Source of the DNA: Dasypus novemcinctus
Lineage: Eukaryota; Chordata; Mammalia; Cingulata; Dasypodidae
Direction of reading: 5' to 3'
DNA: 64,000 nucleotides
Assembly (NCBI RefSeq): GCF_030445035.2
Contig: NC_080675.1
Span: forward strand, 64,248,544-64,312,543
Part shown: in pieces, positions 34,455-46,246 of the stretch
Position numbering within the stretch: position 1 is the first letter of the stretch
Layout: the number at the start of each line of letters is the position of its first letter
The notes under the pieces: model-generated
Told to the model about the DNA's origin: nothing
Seen by the model: the letters and a program-made list of their open reading frames with translations, nothing else
The model's database searches: none
Made by a program: the position numbers and the translations under genes

Positions 34455-34560
34455 ACTTTAGAGAGCATCTAGTCCAACTTCTCATTTTGTAGTTGAGAAA
34501 CTTGAGAACCAAGGGATTAAAAAACTTGCCTAAGGTTATAAAGCTCATCCAAAAAGGTAA
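34455..34560 (-). mobile_element. MIR-family fragment
   Basis: On the plus strand GAGCATCTAGTCCAACTTCT, then CATTTTGTAGTTGAGAAACT and CTTGCCTAAGGTTATAAAGC match the reverse of the MIR core (TTTCCTCATCTGTAAAATG). The same layout recurs at 61750. Confidence 0.65.
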
Positions 34561-35029
34561 CAAAGCCATCGCCAGGGATACTCTGGCCATGTTCACATTA
34601 TTTATTTATTTTTCCAGGCCATTACATTCAATTGGTGTCACCATTCAAAGAGCAAAGTGCGGTGGAAGTAGATGGGGAAGAATATTTCTCTCTGACAGAA
34701 ATTCTCAGCTATATCTCAGGAACCTTGGGAAGACAGTTCATGCAGAGATATAGATCTGAGATAATGAGAATTTTTAGGGAAGCATCCAATTAAGGCCAAT
34801 TTCAGCAGTGAAGGCAGTGGTGATAGGTGCATGGCTAAAGTACAGGAGCCCAAACTGCCAGGCTGCCCTGGAAAAACAGTGAGAAGTAGAAATTGAAAGA
34901 AGATTCATTGTATCATACACCATCAATTTGTAATCTGAATTTTAGTTACATATTAATAATATAACAACAACAACAACAATAACCTTAGGAGTGTAGTAAT
35001 GAGAATAAACTCCAGCATATATTGAAGCA

Positions 35030-35242
35030 GTATGTTAGCACATGTGCCCTACATGCTTTATATTATTTATTTTACAAATGGCTTCATGAAGTAGGCATTA
35101 TGATTTCCCTTAATTTGCAGATGAAGAAACTGAGGCTTAGAGATGAATAGGTATTAGACTGAATAATTTTGACCTGCAATTTTGCCAAATAATTCCCCTG
35201 AGATATGAATACAGGTCTGCCAACCCCAGAGCTAAGGAATAC
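35030..35242 (-). mobile_element. MIR fragment
   Basis: TTAATTTGCAGATGAAGAAACTGAGG (35109-35134 region) is the reverse of the MIR core, followed by ATACAGGTCTGCCAACCCCA, the reverse of its B-box end. Confidence 0.7.
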
Positions 35243-36793
35243 CTGAAAATGTTCATTATCTTGTGATTAAGAAGAATCGTGACATAGAATAGAAAGGACC
35301 CAGTACCAAGAAATTAATGACCCGATTTCTGTTTTTTTTAAATATTCTTATACATATCGTCGTTCAATGTGTGCCAGCATTTTCAGCACACAAGGATTTT
35401 CTAAAATATAGATTTGTTATTATAAAGAAGCTCTGTATGTAACAACTATCTAAAATGTATAACCCTTAATGAATGCAAGCTTTTATTTTGCTACCATCAG
35501 TTTAATATTATTGATCCAAATGAATAATTACTTAATGTATTGTTTACTTTAAAACACGTGTCTGGGTCACATGTAAATGAGTTTCTGAATGATTTCTTTC
35601 ACTGAGCCAGATATTATTGGCTATGTAATTCTAACAGGACCATTGCTTTCTGACAACAGTTACTTGAATTTAAGGCTTGATTGTGAAACAGAAACATTAT
35701 GAGGCCAACCTGGCCAATTAATTCCCAGGCAGAAGCATTACATATAGCCAATGGTTTAGATTAGCATTAGAATCAAATTTGTTATGTCATTTATAATTTC
35801 CCACATAAGAATAAATTAGAAAGGGGAGTTTCCAAGTTTATAAGAAAGTAAGGGATTTTACTAATAAGAACCAATAATTGTTCTTACTTGCCCACTGGAG
35901 CTTTGCTTTTCTTTTTCCTCTTGGGAATAGAAATGATGTCTAGGTTCTGAAGATGTTTGATGTTAAAGTGACAGAGATTTAATCTGCTTTCATTGTCCTA
36001 TATGGTACCAACTGAAAAATACCAAACACTCTTTCCTATTGTTTCACTGATCACTTGGGACCCTGTGAGATAGCTACTTGGAAAGTAATTTTTAGGTCTG
36101 AAGACTAATGGGGGAAGTGCTGTACAATGTGCTACACCCCATTCAGTCACCCAGCCAATCTCACTTCTTACCCATCTGAAAGACCGATTCAGAAGCCCTG
36201 AATTATGACATCAATGGACAATATATGGCAAGTTGTGCATACATTTGTATGTGTGTATATATATGTGTGTGTGTGTATAGCAACCACATGAAAGTTGTGT
36301 TTAAAAGGAATTATGTGTGGTGGCAGCTTTCTTCCAATTTTTCAGAGAGATTATATTGTCCTTAAAACAGAGAAATTTAATCCTCCAGCTTAACTCAGTT
36401 CTGTTTGTTCTGATGAGGGCCCTTTGCCCATTAGGATTTAATCACTTTCTTTATATCTGATCAGGTTTTTTCATTATTACTCTTTACTGGGAGGGTAATT
36501 TTTCTGTACAGATGAGAAGACTTGGAGGCATATTACAACCATTGGTAAATATTTCAGGGCTCCACAAGGACAGGTAGGGGCTCAAAATATTACCATAGTA
36601 TTTAAGAAAAACTCTGTGAAGAAATGGCAGAAGAACAGAACTTATCATAATAAAGAATTTATGCTTGTCTATGTATTTATTATAAGAAAATTTCTCAAAT
36701 GGAGGACTAGAGTATCTCCATATAGTTTTGCCTATCATAATCATATTTAGTTTAAAAAAGTTGTCTGTTAGCCTCCCTGCAATGTTTACTGTT
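35243..36793. other. Intergenic DNA
   Basis: No gene recognised. It contains an impure (TG)n/(TA)n tract at 36246-36278. A 123-codon minus-strand frame (36855 down to 36484) has no recognisable domain and no codon-like composition. Confidence 0.45.
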
Positions 36794-37183
36794 TGTATTA
36801 GTATCTTAAAACAACACAAATGCATTATCTTACAGTTCTCAGGTGAGAAGTTCAAATGTGTTGGCAGGGCTGTGTTCCTTCTGGAGGCTCTAGGGCTCTG
36901 TTTACTTGCATTTTCCAGCTTCTAGAGGCCGTATGATTTGAGTGGCTCTTGAATTCTTCCTCTATCTTTAAATCCAGCATAATAGCATTTTTAAATCTCT
37001 CTTTCATTGCTTCTGCTGCCACTAATGATTACATTGGTCATACCAAGAAAATCCTGGATAATCTTCCCATGTCAAGATCCTTAACTTAATCACATCCACA
37101 AGAGTCCCTCCGCCATGTAAATTCACAGGTTTCAGGGATTAGGACCTGAACATCTTTGAGAGGCCATTTTTCTGCCTATCACA
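36794..37183 (-). mobile_element. MLT1-type MaLR LTR
   Basis: It runs TGTATTAGTATCTTAAAACA to ATTTTTCTGCCTATCACA on the plus strand (TG...CA). Internal landmarks CATTATCTTACAGTTCTCAG, TCCAGCTTCTAGAGGCCG, AAGATCCTTAACTTAATCAC and TTCACAGGTTTCAGGGATTA appear in MLT1 order, antisense. MaLRs are ancient non-autonomous ERVL relatives shared by placental mammals. Confidence 0.8.
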
Positions 37184-37559
37184 TCAGTCATATCAAGTAT
37201 TTATTACCAATATTTAGTGATGTCTAATTGTTTCCTGAGTTTTTGGTCAATACCTATCCCTTTCTCATTGCCACATTTATATTTAAGCCATTAAACTCAC
37301 TCACATGGAAATACTATTTTATGTAAACCTTGGTGGACATTAGAAGAAGGCTCCAGACTCCCAGATTTTAGTGGACAATTCTGAGAGGCATCCCCTTCTT
37401 TTCTAAAAGTCTGGCAGATTCAATTCCTAATTTCTCATAGTAGGTATTTTACCAATAAGCTCTAATATTGTTTTCCTCTTTCCATTCCCTTACTTCTGGG
37501 GTCACTTGTAAGTAATGTACCTCCTCCATAATCTTTGTTTCAGTCTCTTTACTGAAATC

Positions 37560-37770
37560 CCTATTTATGACTTTTTCCCATGCTTTGGCTTATGCTATTC
37601 CCTCTGCTAGAAAATTCATTATTCGAATCAAACCTCCCCATTTGTTTTTACATGGAATGTTAACTTATGCTTTAGAATCCAACCCCAAATAAACTTTTCC
37701 AGTGCTAGAGCTTTTATCTCCTGCTTGTCTGTCCCCTTGAGGTTTTCCCCAGGTTTGTATAGTCCCACTC
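37560..37770 (+). mobile_element. L2-like LINE fragment
   Basis: TTTGGCTTATGCTATTCCCT followed by CTGCTAGAAAATTC resembles the 'cacatgctgttccctctgcctggaa' region near the L2 3' end. Diverged; family-level call only. Confidence 0.5.
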
Positions 37771-38474
37771 AGTTTCTGAATCCACTTACTTGTGGCCTGA
37801 GTTGGCACCCAAGGAGAAAGACTTGGGGTGAAGAGTAAAGATGTCCATTCATGCTTGCAATATCAACAGTGTCAGATAAGCTTTCACAAAAAAGATTCAC
37901 GTCACTTGCAGTTGAGACTAGTGGTGGGGCGAAAGATATGATGTGGGGCGACAAAGACATATACTATTGAGATTAAAACGATACGACACATTACAAGTAA
38001 TTTGTTAAGTTGAAGCACTGGGTATGAATGAGAAGTAGTGTAGAGGAAAGAGTTTTGTTTGGAAGTCCAGTAACATAAAAGGGGCAGGAGATTTGGCCCC
38101 AAAGACAGTAATACTAGGAATAGAGGAGTAAAAACAAAAATCACTCCTAAGTCCATTAAAATAACTTACCAATATTCATATATTAGATATTTTTTTCTTC
38201 CAGCATGTTTCAATATGGGTATTCATTAATTTGATTCTAAATGTATGTGGGCAGGAAAGGGCTAATTCAGAACCCCTGAGTTGCTCAAACTCTTTGATTT
38301 CAAAGAAAGGCATTTCTTTAGGACTGACCATTGGCAGGCACTTGAGAAATAAGTATATGTACTTGGAAACTTGGAATATTCTACCTGACAAATCTGTTTT
38401 TTGTATGCCTGAGGCCTCGGGTGAGGCTATACCCATTGACCAGATAAGTTTATCCTGAAAAAGTTATTTACAGT
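37771..38474. other. Intergenic DNA
   Basis: No supported feature. Short opposite-strand frames (84 and 86 codons) do not look coding. Confidence 0.4.
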
Positions 38475-38840
38475 GTACACCTGTTTTCACTTTGGTGGAG
38501 GCAGTCAGTCACACAGGTTGCACACCTATGTGACTGATCCCCAATAAAATCCCTAGAGCCCAAGACTCAGGTGATCTTTCCTTGATGGCAAAATTTTGCA
38601 AATATAGTCATGCATTGTTACTGGAAAAATTAAGTATATCTCCATGCGACTCCACTGGGAGGGGACATCTGGAATCGTGTATCCAGTTTCTCTTGGTCAT
38701 CCTCTCAAGCATTTTTTCCCTTGTTGATTTTGATCTGTTTCCTTCAACTGTAATAAACCATAACCATAAGTATAAGAGCTTCTAAGACTTTTGATTCCTT
38801 TATTGAGCTTGATGGTAGTTTAGGGAGGTGTGATGTATAA
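38475..38840 (+). mobile_element. LTR-like segment of an endogenous retrovirus class
   Basis: Layout resembles a retroviral R-U5 region: CCCAATAAAATCCCTAGAGC (38541-38560), GCGACTCCACTGGGAGGGGA (38646-38665), then GTAATAAACCATAACCATAA with a second AATAAA and a downstream GGTAGTTTAGGGAGGTG. I recognise the layout but cannot name the family. No coding region adjoins it. Confidence 0.5.
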
Positions 38841-39370
38841 TTTACTATAAGAAATGCAGATGTTATTAAAAATATCCTGTGAAAACATCATTTCCAATGA
38901 TTGTTTAGTATTTTCTTGAATAAATATGTCTTTATTTAATTCTTTATAAGTCATTCTCATTTTTTCAACCATACATATCTTATGAGGTACAAACAACTTT
39001 ATGCACAGAATTTTTTTCAGGTGTTTAAAAAAATTATGATTTCCTTAGAATATATCCCAGAAGTAGAATTATTTGTCTACAGGCAATGGATCACTTAGAA
39101 CTACTAACAATTTTTGAGACGTTTTCTCCAGAAGATTGAAATGATTTACAGTTAAATCAAGAACAGATGATGATAGTGATGATGTACATGGATGATGATA
39201 ATAATAGGGAGAGCAAGAGTAATGTTTTAGCTCTTTTAAGCTTCCCTACACCCATGAAGCTCACCTCCTAGTTTTCACACCAATGTGTATTATCCTCCCC
39301 TTGAATCTATGATAGTTATGCAACTCATTTAAAACAAAATTCAGTGAAAATGATGTTGTATGATGGCAAA
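38841..39370. other. Intergenic DNA
   Basis: Nothing supported. It ends with GCAAA (39366-39370), the left flank of the following LTR. Confidence 0.4.
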
Positions 39371-40057
39371 TGTGTTACTCCACAAAACAGGTGCTGATGC
39401 AAAATATCAGAAATCTGTTGGCTTTTATAAAGGGTATTTATTTGGGGTAAAAGCTTATAGTTACAAGGCCATAAAAAAGTCCAACTCAAGGTTGCTTTCT
39501 CACCGTGTCAGTTGCCACACGTTGAAGCAAGATGGTCCCTGATCTCTGGCTAGTCTCTGCCTTCCCCTGTGGGCTTCCAGTTCCTTTTGATGCTTGTGGG
39601 ACCAGGCTCTTGAGGTTTCTTACTTAAGTGAAGTCCTCTCTCTCCTGACATAGGCCTTGTTTCTTTCCAGGACTTCTATATCAATTTTAGCTGTTTCACT
39701 TTCTTCTCAATCTCAGCTTTAAGTAATCAGGCAAAACGTCTCATCTCTCCCCAGGGCCCCAGCTGCTCAACTCTTCTCCTTTCTGTTACATGGCAGGATA
39801 AAAAAATGACAGAACTCTCTTCTGTGTGTCTGTCTGCATGATTGTCCATTTATATCAGACCCAGCAAGGGAATGGAGACTCAGCCTAAGTCATGCCCACT
39901 GACAGTCAAAGGCCCTAATCTTAACAGGTAATCTAATCAAAGACACTCCAGTGAAATTTAGTGCAATCAAAGGGTATCACACTCAGAGGAACAGATTTAC
40001 TTATAAACATAATCTTTTTTTTTTTGGGAATTCATAAAATAATCTCAAACTACCCCA
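39371..40057 (-). mobile_element. Solo LTR, copy 6 of the six-copy family (long form)
   Basis: About 687 bp, minus sense, with GTGCTGATGCAAAATATCAG, AAAGGGTATTTATTTGGGGT, TTGAAGCAAGATGG and CTCAAACTACCCCA. It carries about 150 bp more than the copy at 28117 (39560-39720 region). Flanks GCAAA (39366-39370) and GTAAA (40058-40062) form a 5-bp duplication with one C/T difference. Confidence 0.82.
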
Positions 40058-40062
40058 GTAAA

Positions 40063-40544
40063 TTTGGAAATGTCTTTGTAGCTTCTTCCTTGGTATTGAA
40101 TTGTTCATACTGTGGGAAATCAGCTACCATTTGAGAACTCCACTTATCCTAAGACCTCCATGTTGAAGGCAGCCTAAGCTGCTGCAGGATGGACCAAATG
40201 GAGAGAGAAAAAGATCACTGCTTAGCTTCAAACTGTTCCTGATATTACATATAAGGTGTCAGACAGGTGAATTTGGAAAAAAAATCATTTTGGAGTCCAC
40301 TCTTTTTTCAGGCCTTCAGATAATTCCAGACCAGTTGCCAATTAATTACAACTACATGAGGGACCCCATGTGAGAATTGTCCACTGAGTGCAGTCAAAGC
40401 ACAAAAAAATAAAATGAATTGTTGTTTTGAGCCACTAAGTGTTTTGATGTTTTTATCTATACCAATAAATAATCATAAAATAATAATAAAACAACAAAAA
40501 CAAAATACATTGAAGATTTACTACATTCTAGGCAAGTTAAAGAT
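40063..40544. other. Intergenic DNA
   Basis: Possible eroded LTR text near 40130-40420 but no firm match. A-rich stretch at 40480-40505. Confidence 0.35.
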
Positions 40545-40735
40545 TTTGCGAACATTATCTTATTTAATTCCTCAGCAACTCAATGAAGAAGATATAATAT
40601 CTTAAGTATATAAATAAATTGGTGTTTAGAGAGTTTTAATAAGTTACTAAAGATCACACAGACAGTAAGAAGTAGAAATGGGCCTTGAATTCATGTCAGT
40701 CTAAATCACATTCCTCTTAAAGTGTCGGTATCAAT
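40545..40735 (-). mobile_element. MIR fragment
   Basis: TTAATTCCTCAGCAACTC, GATCACACAGACAGTAAGA and CTTGAATTCATGTCAGTCTA follow reverse MIR order. Confidence 0.65.
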
Positions 40736-40894
40736 GTCCCTTGATAGCATTTCGATTTTGCAGAGTTTATGGGTGAAAAATGAATTCTAACTATGCTTTT
40801 AGGCTTTATCTTTAATTACTTTTAATGCAGTTCATTTTTCAGTCAAGGAAAATGGGAAATGAATCAGTGAAAGAACAATAATATCAATACCATA

Positions 40895-41100
40895 ATAATA
40901 GCAAGTATTTATAAACATCACTTTTATGCTTTATACTCTATCTCACTTAATTTTCTTAACAGCCATATGATGGAAATTAAACCAGCCATATTTTACAGGT
41001 GAACATGTGAGGTGTAGAGATGTTCTGCTTAACTAGTAAATGGCAGACTCAGGCGCTGAACAGAAGCTAAGTCCAGGGCAGTCTGTATACTTAACCAGTG
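40895..41100 (-). mobile_element. MIR fragment
   Basis: ATTTTACAGGTGAACATGTGAGG, GCTTAACTAGTAAATGGCAG, then CAGGCGCTGAACAGAAGCTA; a second, independent MIR close to the previous one. Confidence 0.7.
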
Positions 41101-42549
41101 TATATTGTGTCATGTAAATATGTTGTAATGTTAACATTGACTACATTACCAAGTACTAGTATTAATTTTTGAAAACCCACATTTGCCTGGTGATTAAAAA
41201 TAATACACTCAATACTGTAAAACTTACATGATAGATTTTAGAAAGGTGACCTGACAACAGAACATATCTATGTCAGTTTAACTTTTGATAATCACCTCTA
41301 AAAGTCTTGAGAGATGAGGCTATTTTTGTTTTATTGTTGTTTTGTTACTGTTGTTGGGATATAAGAGTAAGATGCTGAAAATTTCCTAGGACAGGTAACA
41401 TGCACTACAAACATGAACTACAAAAAATCAAATCTGATAAAGCTAGCTTAATTCTTTCCTAGTAAATAATTAGATCTGTATAGTACTTCATTGATTGTCT
41501 GCTGTGCAAGCAACCAAGTCACAATGTTTATTGAAAGCAAATTTATGACTGGTATGATGCGTAAACCAAGAGAGAGGGTGTTTCTTAAGAATACTAGTAC
41601 TTAGATTTCATGTGTGCTCTCTGTGAACAAGGATAGTGATATTTCTCCAAGACTTTTATTGCTGAGGCATAGCATTTGAAAGGCCCAATAAATGGAAACG
41701 TAGGTACAGTGTCATGCTGAAGGAAAACACTGAAACCCATTTAGAAGACTTCATTTATAAAGACCCTTGACTGCTTAAATGTCCCATTTTCAGCCAGTCA
41801 TTTTATTTCCAATTTAAAATCTGGGCTCAGATTAATCCTTTGGTAAACCCAGCTGCTCTTAAATCAGAGGAAGCACAGATGTCAAAAACAGATGGAGAGG
41901 TAAAACTGAGTGAGAGTATAAAATACATTTGCAAAGGCTTCTAAAAGATATGAAATTCCCCAATATTTCTAAACTGATCTACCTTACCCTCCAGTTTCAA
42001 CCATGGTGATTAATAACCTCTGTGAAAATTCCCCACAAGAATCCCGTTAAAAATTGTAAAGGACACCTGACAAAATTACAGTATATTAAAAGAACAGTAC
42101 AGGTTTTTTCTCAAATTAAGTAACTTTATTCAATAAACATCCGCTCTTGCACAATGTGAAATGCAAATGTTAAAATATTGAATAGGTTGTAGGGTTTTAT
42201 ACTATCAAAAGCATGTTGATAGAGATTACAGAGAGTGCCATTTGAAGTATAAAAGCCATCTTTGAGAAAAGGAAGATTAGGCTGCACAAAATATGACTTT
42301 CCTGTGGATGGCTAGAAATGATGGCAATTATACTCAGTTCCTGAGCTCTTACATGTTTGTTAATACCACAGTGCCTATCATATTCCCTATATTTTTAAAG
42401 AATTTGCGCAATCACTAAACTTGCTATAATAAATATTACCCCATATTCTGTTACATTTCACCTTCTAATGACAGCTAAAGGAAAGTTAACTGCTCTAGAC
42501 CTTCAGTCTAGTCAATTCATTTCAGTCTGACATGAAATGTATTGATTAC
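41101..42549. other. Intergenic DNA
   Basis: No feature supported; AT-rich throughout. Confidence 0.4.
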
Positions 42550-43200
42550 ATGCTATGTTAGATAATGACCATGAAAAACTTCTTTTGTAGGGGAGGAAAT
42601 ATGATATGCACATAAATTGTAATGATAAAAGGTAGAATATGATGAGAACAATATTTATAAATGTGTATGTTGCTTCAGAATTCTGAGAAAGAATATTTGG
42701 GAAAGAGTTTTTAAGAAGACAGCATTTTAATTGGGTGTTGAAATGTGAAAACAAGGAGATTTTCATTCTAGGCAAATGCAATAACATGAGGAAAAAATAG
42801 AAAGAAAAGAGAGAGGCCTCCATGAAGAACAGTAAGATTTGCTAGGCTCATGTAAAGGACAGATTAATGGTGATAAAAAATCAGAAATGTGAATTAAATC
42901 TTATGAAATTTCAACTTTATACTCTATGTAAATAAGATACAGAGAAATTTTTGAAGAAAACAGAACTATGCTTCAGGACAATTAATACTGTAATCATATA
43001 TAAAATGGCTTGAAAACAGCATGGACAAACAATGACTGGAGTAAGAGTGTAGTTGTGATGTGTGGTAGTAGCAATGGGAATAGAGATGAGGAGACCCCTG
43101 TAAACAAAATTATAAACAATGAAGTTGATTGGTTATTAGGTTAAGACAGAGTTTTTAATCTTGACTGATTGAGAAGATATAGAAGCAGGATAAAGAGGTG
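42550..43200 (+). mobile_element. Possible ancient interspersed repeat (L2-like), tentative
   Basis: A string of words such as CATTCTAGGCAAATGCAATAACATGAGG and GCTTGAAAACAGCATGGACA resembles a widely dispersed old mammalian repeat, but divergence is high and I may be wrong. No coding frame. Confidence 0.25.
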
Positions 43201-43239
43201 TTTTGGGAGGAAATACTATTAATTCAGTTATGAATATCA

Positions 43240-43650
43240 TGATAGGCAAAATTCTAAGATATTCCCCAATGATTTCTGCATAATTTCTGGTCTGTGAGGA
43301 TTTTATTCTCATGATTAGGTTATATTATAGGCATAGATGACTTTAAGAAGGGGAGATGATACAGGTGGATCTGACCCAATCACATGAAAGTTTTAAAAAC
43401 AAAGAGTTTCCTTCCTCCAGCAGCAGAAAAAGAAGTCAGAGATTAAAAGCATGAGAAGGACTGGTTGCACACATTATTAAATTGAAAACAGAAGGAGTCA
43501 CATGGCATGTAAGGCAGGTGGCTTCTAGGAGCTGAGAGCAGCAGTCCTTGGCTAATAGCAAGCAAAGAAATGGTGACTTCAGTTCTGCAACCACAGGGGA
43601 CAGAATTCTTCTAACAACAAGAATAAATTTGGGAGCATCAAGCCATAGAG
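43240..43650 (+). mobile_element. LTR-like fragment upstream of an MLT1 element
   Basis: GGTGGCTTCTAGGAGCTGAG, CTGCAACCACAGGGGACAGA and ATTCTTCTAACAACAAGAAT are typical of a mammalian MaLR-type LTR. It is not alike enough to the LTR at 44070 to be its 5' partner, so it may be a separate insertion. Confidence 0.55.
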
Positions 43651-44069
43651 TATTATGCTCAGGCCTTGAAGCCAAATGGATTTTGTCCTGTTGGGTTTCA
43701 AACTTGCTTGAGGCAAGGGACTGCTTTATTCCTCTAATTTACCTCCCTTTTAGAAGAGAATGTCTATAGATATTATCCTGTGCCTGTCCTACCATTGCAT
43801 CTTGGGAGCAATTGTTTTCTTGTTTCACTGGCCCAGAGATAGATATTAATTTTGCCTCAATAGAACTCATACCAAGAGTCTTACCCATACATGATTTAGA
43901 TGCTGAGATTTGGGACTTTCGAGCTGTTGATATTTAAATATGATTTTTGAATTTCGAGTTAATGCTACGATAGGCTGAGATTTTGGGGAATGTTGGAATG
44001 GGGTGAATGTACATTGTCTGTGGACAAGAGATGGATGCCAATTTGGGGGAGCCACAAGGCAGAATTTAG
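43651..44069 (+). mobile_element. 3' end of a MaLR internal region
   Basis: GTTGGGTTTCAAACTTGCTT, CCATTGCATCTTGGGAGCAA, TGATTTAGATGCTGAGATTT and GGGGGAGCCACAAGGCAGAA match the sequence that normally precedes MaLR 3' LTRs, the last being a decayed polypurine stretch. It abuts the LTR at 44070. Confidence 0.7.
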
Positions 44070-44480
44070 TGAGTTGAATGGTGGCCCCTCAGAAAGATAT
44101 TTTCATGTTGAAATCCCTGCAAACTATGACTGTTACTTTATTTGGGGGAAAAAAGGGAATTTTTTAGATGTAATTAAATTGAGGACCTTTAGATAAAATT
44201 ATCCCAGATTAGCTGGGTGAGTCCTAAATCCATTGGCAAATATCCTTATAAGAGACACAAGAAGAATATGTGAGAAGGCAATCTGGACACAAGTCAAGAA
44301 GGCAGACAACCACCAGAAGCTGCAAGAGGCCAAGAACAGATTTTCCTGTATTGCCCCCAGAAGGAATATAGTCTTTGATTTCAGACATCTGGCCTCCAGA
44401 ATTTTAAGAGAATAAATTTCTGTCATTTTTATCTACCCAATTTGTGGTAGTTTAGTAAATAGCCATAGGAAGCTAACACA
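44070..44480 (+). mobile_element. MLT1-type LTR (3' LTR of the preceding internal region)
   Basis: It begins TGAGTTGAATGGTGGCCCCT and ends GCCATAGGAAGCTAACACA. It includes CTTATAAGAGACACAAGAAG, CACCAGAAGCTGCAAGAGGC and AGAATAAATTTCTGTC with the polyadenylation signal. These are standard MLT1 landmarks in order. Confidence 0.85.
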
Positions 44481-45059
44481 GTTAACATCAGTTTTAGAGG
44501 AGTGTTTTGGGCAGAAGCTAAATAGCAAATGAAAATAAATACATTTTTTTAAAGGCCATAGCTTTTAAGAAGAGATGGAAATAGCATTTTTAAGCTAGAG
44601 ATCTTATTAGACATGGTGGAGAAAGGAGATAAATAAAGATTTTAAAGAGAACAAATACTTACTGAGCATGTATGCATGGTACCTGAACTTGTCCATAACA
44701 GTTATCTTTTTATAATCAAAAGAGATCAGAAGCTCCTTCTCTTGTCTGTTGTCTATGGAAATCTCTTAATAGTCTGCCAACTGAAAATACTCACTTTCTC
44801 TTACCCCCCTGCCCTTGCAAACCCTTTGATGTCAGTTTATTTCTTGTCATTGTGCACCTGCATATCCCTATGAAATTGACACCTTGAAATTTCCAGTTGA
44901 ATCACAAGCTGACTTTCTTCCAAGACCCAGGCTTCAGTTTATCTTTGCTTCCAATGCTAAAGTCATGGTCTTGGATACCAAACTTTCTCACATTACACCT
45001 GATTCCAACAAGTCATGGAAAATAGTCCTTTCTACCTAACTGGGAGAATGTTCTGTGCA
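44481..45059. other. Intergenic DNA
   Basis: No feature supported. Confidence 0.4.
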
Positions 45060-45240
45060 GTATATGTACAGGGTTTATGCTGGGACATTCCTTAATTCAT
45101 CCTCACAATATTCTTAAAGCATCATTTCACTATTTTTACAGATCATAAAGTAACCTGTACAAGTTTACGCAGAAAACAAATTGAGAGTCGGAATTTGCAC
45201 TCAGAGCTATTTGGTTACAGAGCTTCTGACCAGTTCTCAA
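45060..45240 (-). mobile_element. MIR fragment
   Basis: TTAATTCATCCTCACAATAT, CTATTTTTACAGATCATAAAG and GTCGGAATTTGCACTCAGAG are in reverse MIR order. Confidence 0.65.
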
Positions 45241-45814
45241 ATTTCAAATGGAATATTTTTCTTTCAAGATTTCAATCTTCAAAGGAGCACAATAGTGCTG
45301 AATTCAATCCATGATCTGGTATAATATATAATATTTTCATTAATATGTATCTTTGTTAGCTGGAGAGGTTGAAATTGGTGTTGACAACAAGTTGGGCTAG
45401 AGAGCCAGTAGTCTTTTCAAGTTAAGATTAGAGCTCATTAAATATTAACAACCTGTAAACTATTAAAATGTGATGGTATATTTATGTAATATATTTATTT
45501 ATGCCACCACTTCTTTATAAAATAAAGAATTCTACCAAATATATTATTAGGACCATTTTTAATATTTAAGAAGATGCAAAGAATCTGTTCAAAGAGCCAC
45601 ATTAATAATCATAACCAAAAGCAAGAAATAATTTGCATTTTATAAATATGGAAATATTTTTAAGTATAATTATTTCTCTTTTTCTGGATGAATTCAGTAA
45701 ATATTCTTAAAACAAATTTAGCTAGACTTTAAATATTTATTTTTATCAAATTATTCTCCATAGCTTTGGAATGTGGAAAGCCTCATTTTTAAATAAAGCT
45801 GTTAGGATTTAAAC
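45241..45814. other. AT-rich intergenic DNA
   Basis: No feature supported. Confidence 0.4.
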
Positions 45815-45826
45815 AAACTGAATTTT

Positions 45827-46234
45827 TTTTTTTTAGATTTATTTATTTATTTCTCTCCCCTTCCTCCCCACTTTGGTTGTCTGTTCTCTGTGACTATTTG
45901 CTGTGTCTTCTTCTTTGTCCACTTCTGTTGTTGTCAGGGGCACAGGAATCTGTGTTTCTTTTTGTTGCGTCATCTTGTTGTGTCAGCTCTCCTTGTGTGC
46001 GGCACCATTCCTGGTCAGGCTGCACTTTCTTTTGCGCTGGGTGGCTCTCCTTACTCCTTGCATGTGGGGCTCCCTACACGGGGGACACCCCTGCATGGCA
46101 CTGCATTCCTTGTGCGCATCAGCACTGCGCATGGGCCAGCTACACATGGGTCAAGGAGGCCCGAGGTTTGAACCGCGGACCTCCCATGTAGTAGACGGAC
46201 GCCCTAACCACTGGGTCAAGTCCCCCGCCAAAGT
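45827..46234 (-). mobile_element. DAS-type SINE, full length, antisense
   Basis: The minus strand reads GGGGGACTTGACCCAGTGGT, B box GGTTCAAACCT (46164-46174), the GC-rich body with GGGGAGCCCCACATGCAAGG, and an AAATAAATAAATAAATCT plus A tail. Target duplication AAACTGAATTTT at 45815-45826 and 46235-46246 is perfect over 12 bp. Open frames of 93-112 codons across it are not genes. Confidence 0.95.
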
Positions 46235-46246
46235 AAACTGAATTTT

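Noticed and set aside
36484-36855. 123-codon minus-strand open frame partly overlapping an MLT1 LTR
   Set aside because: No recognisable domain, AT-driven amino-acid composition, and it crosses into a repeat.
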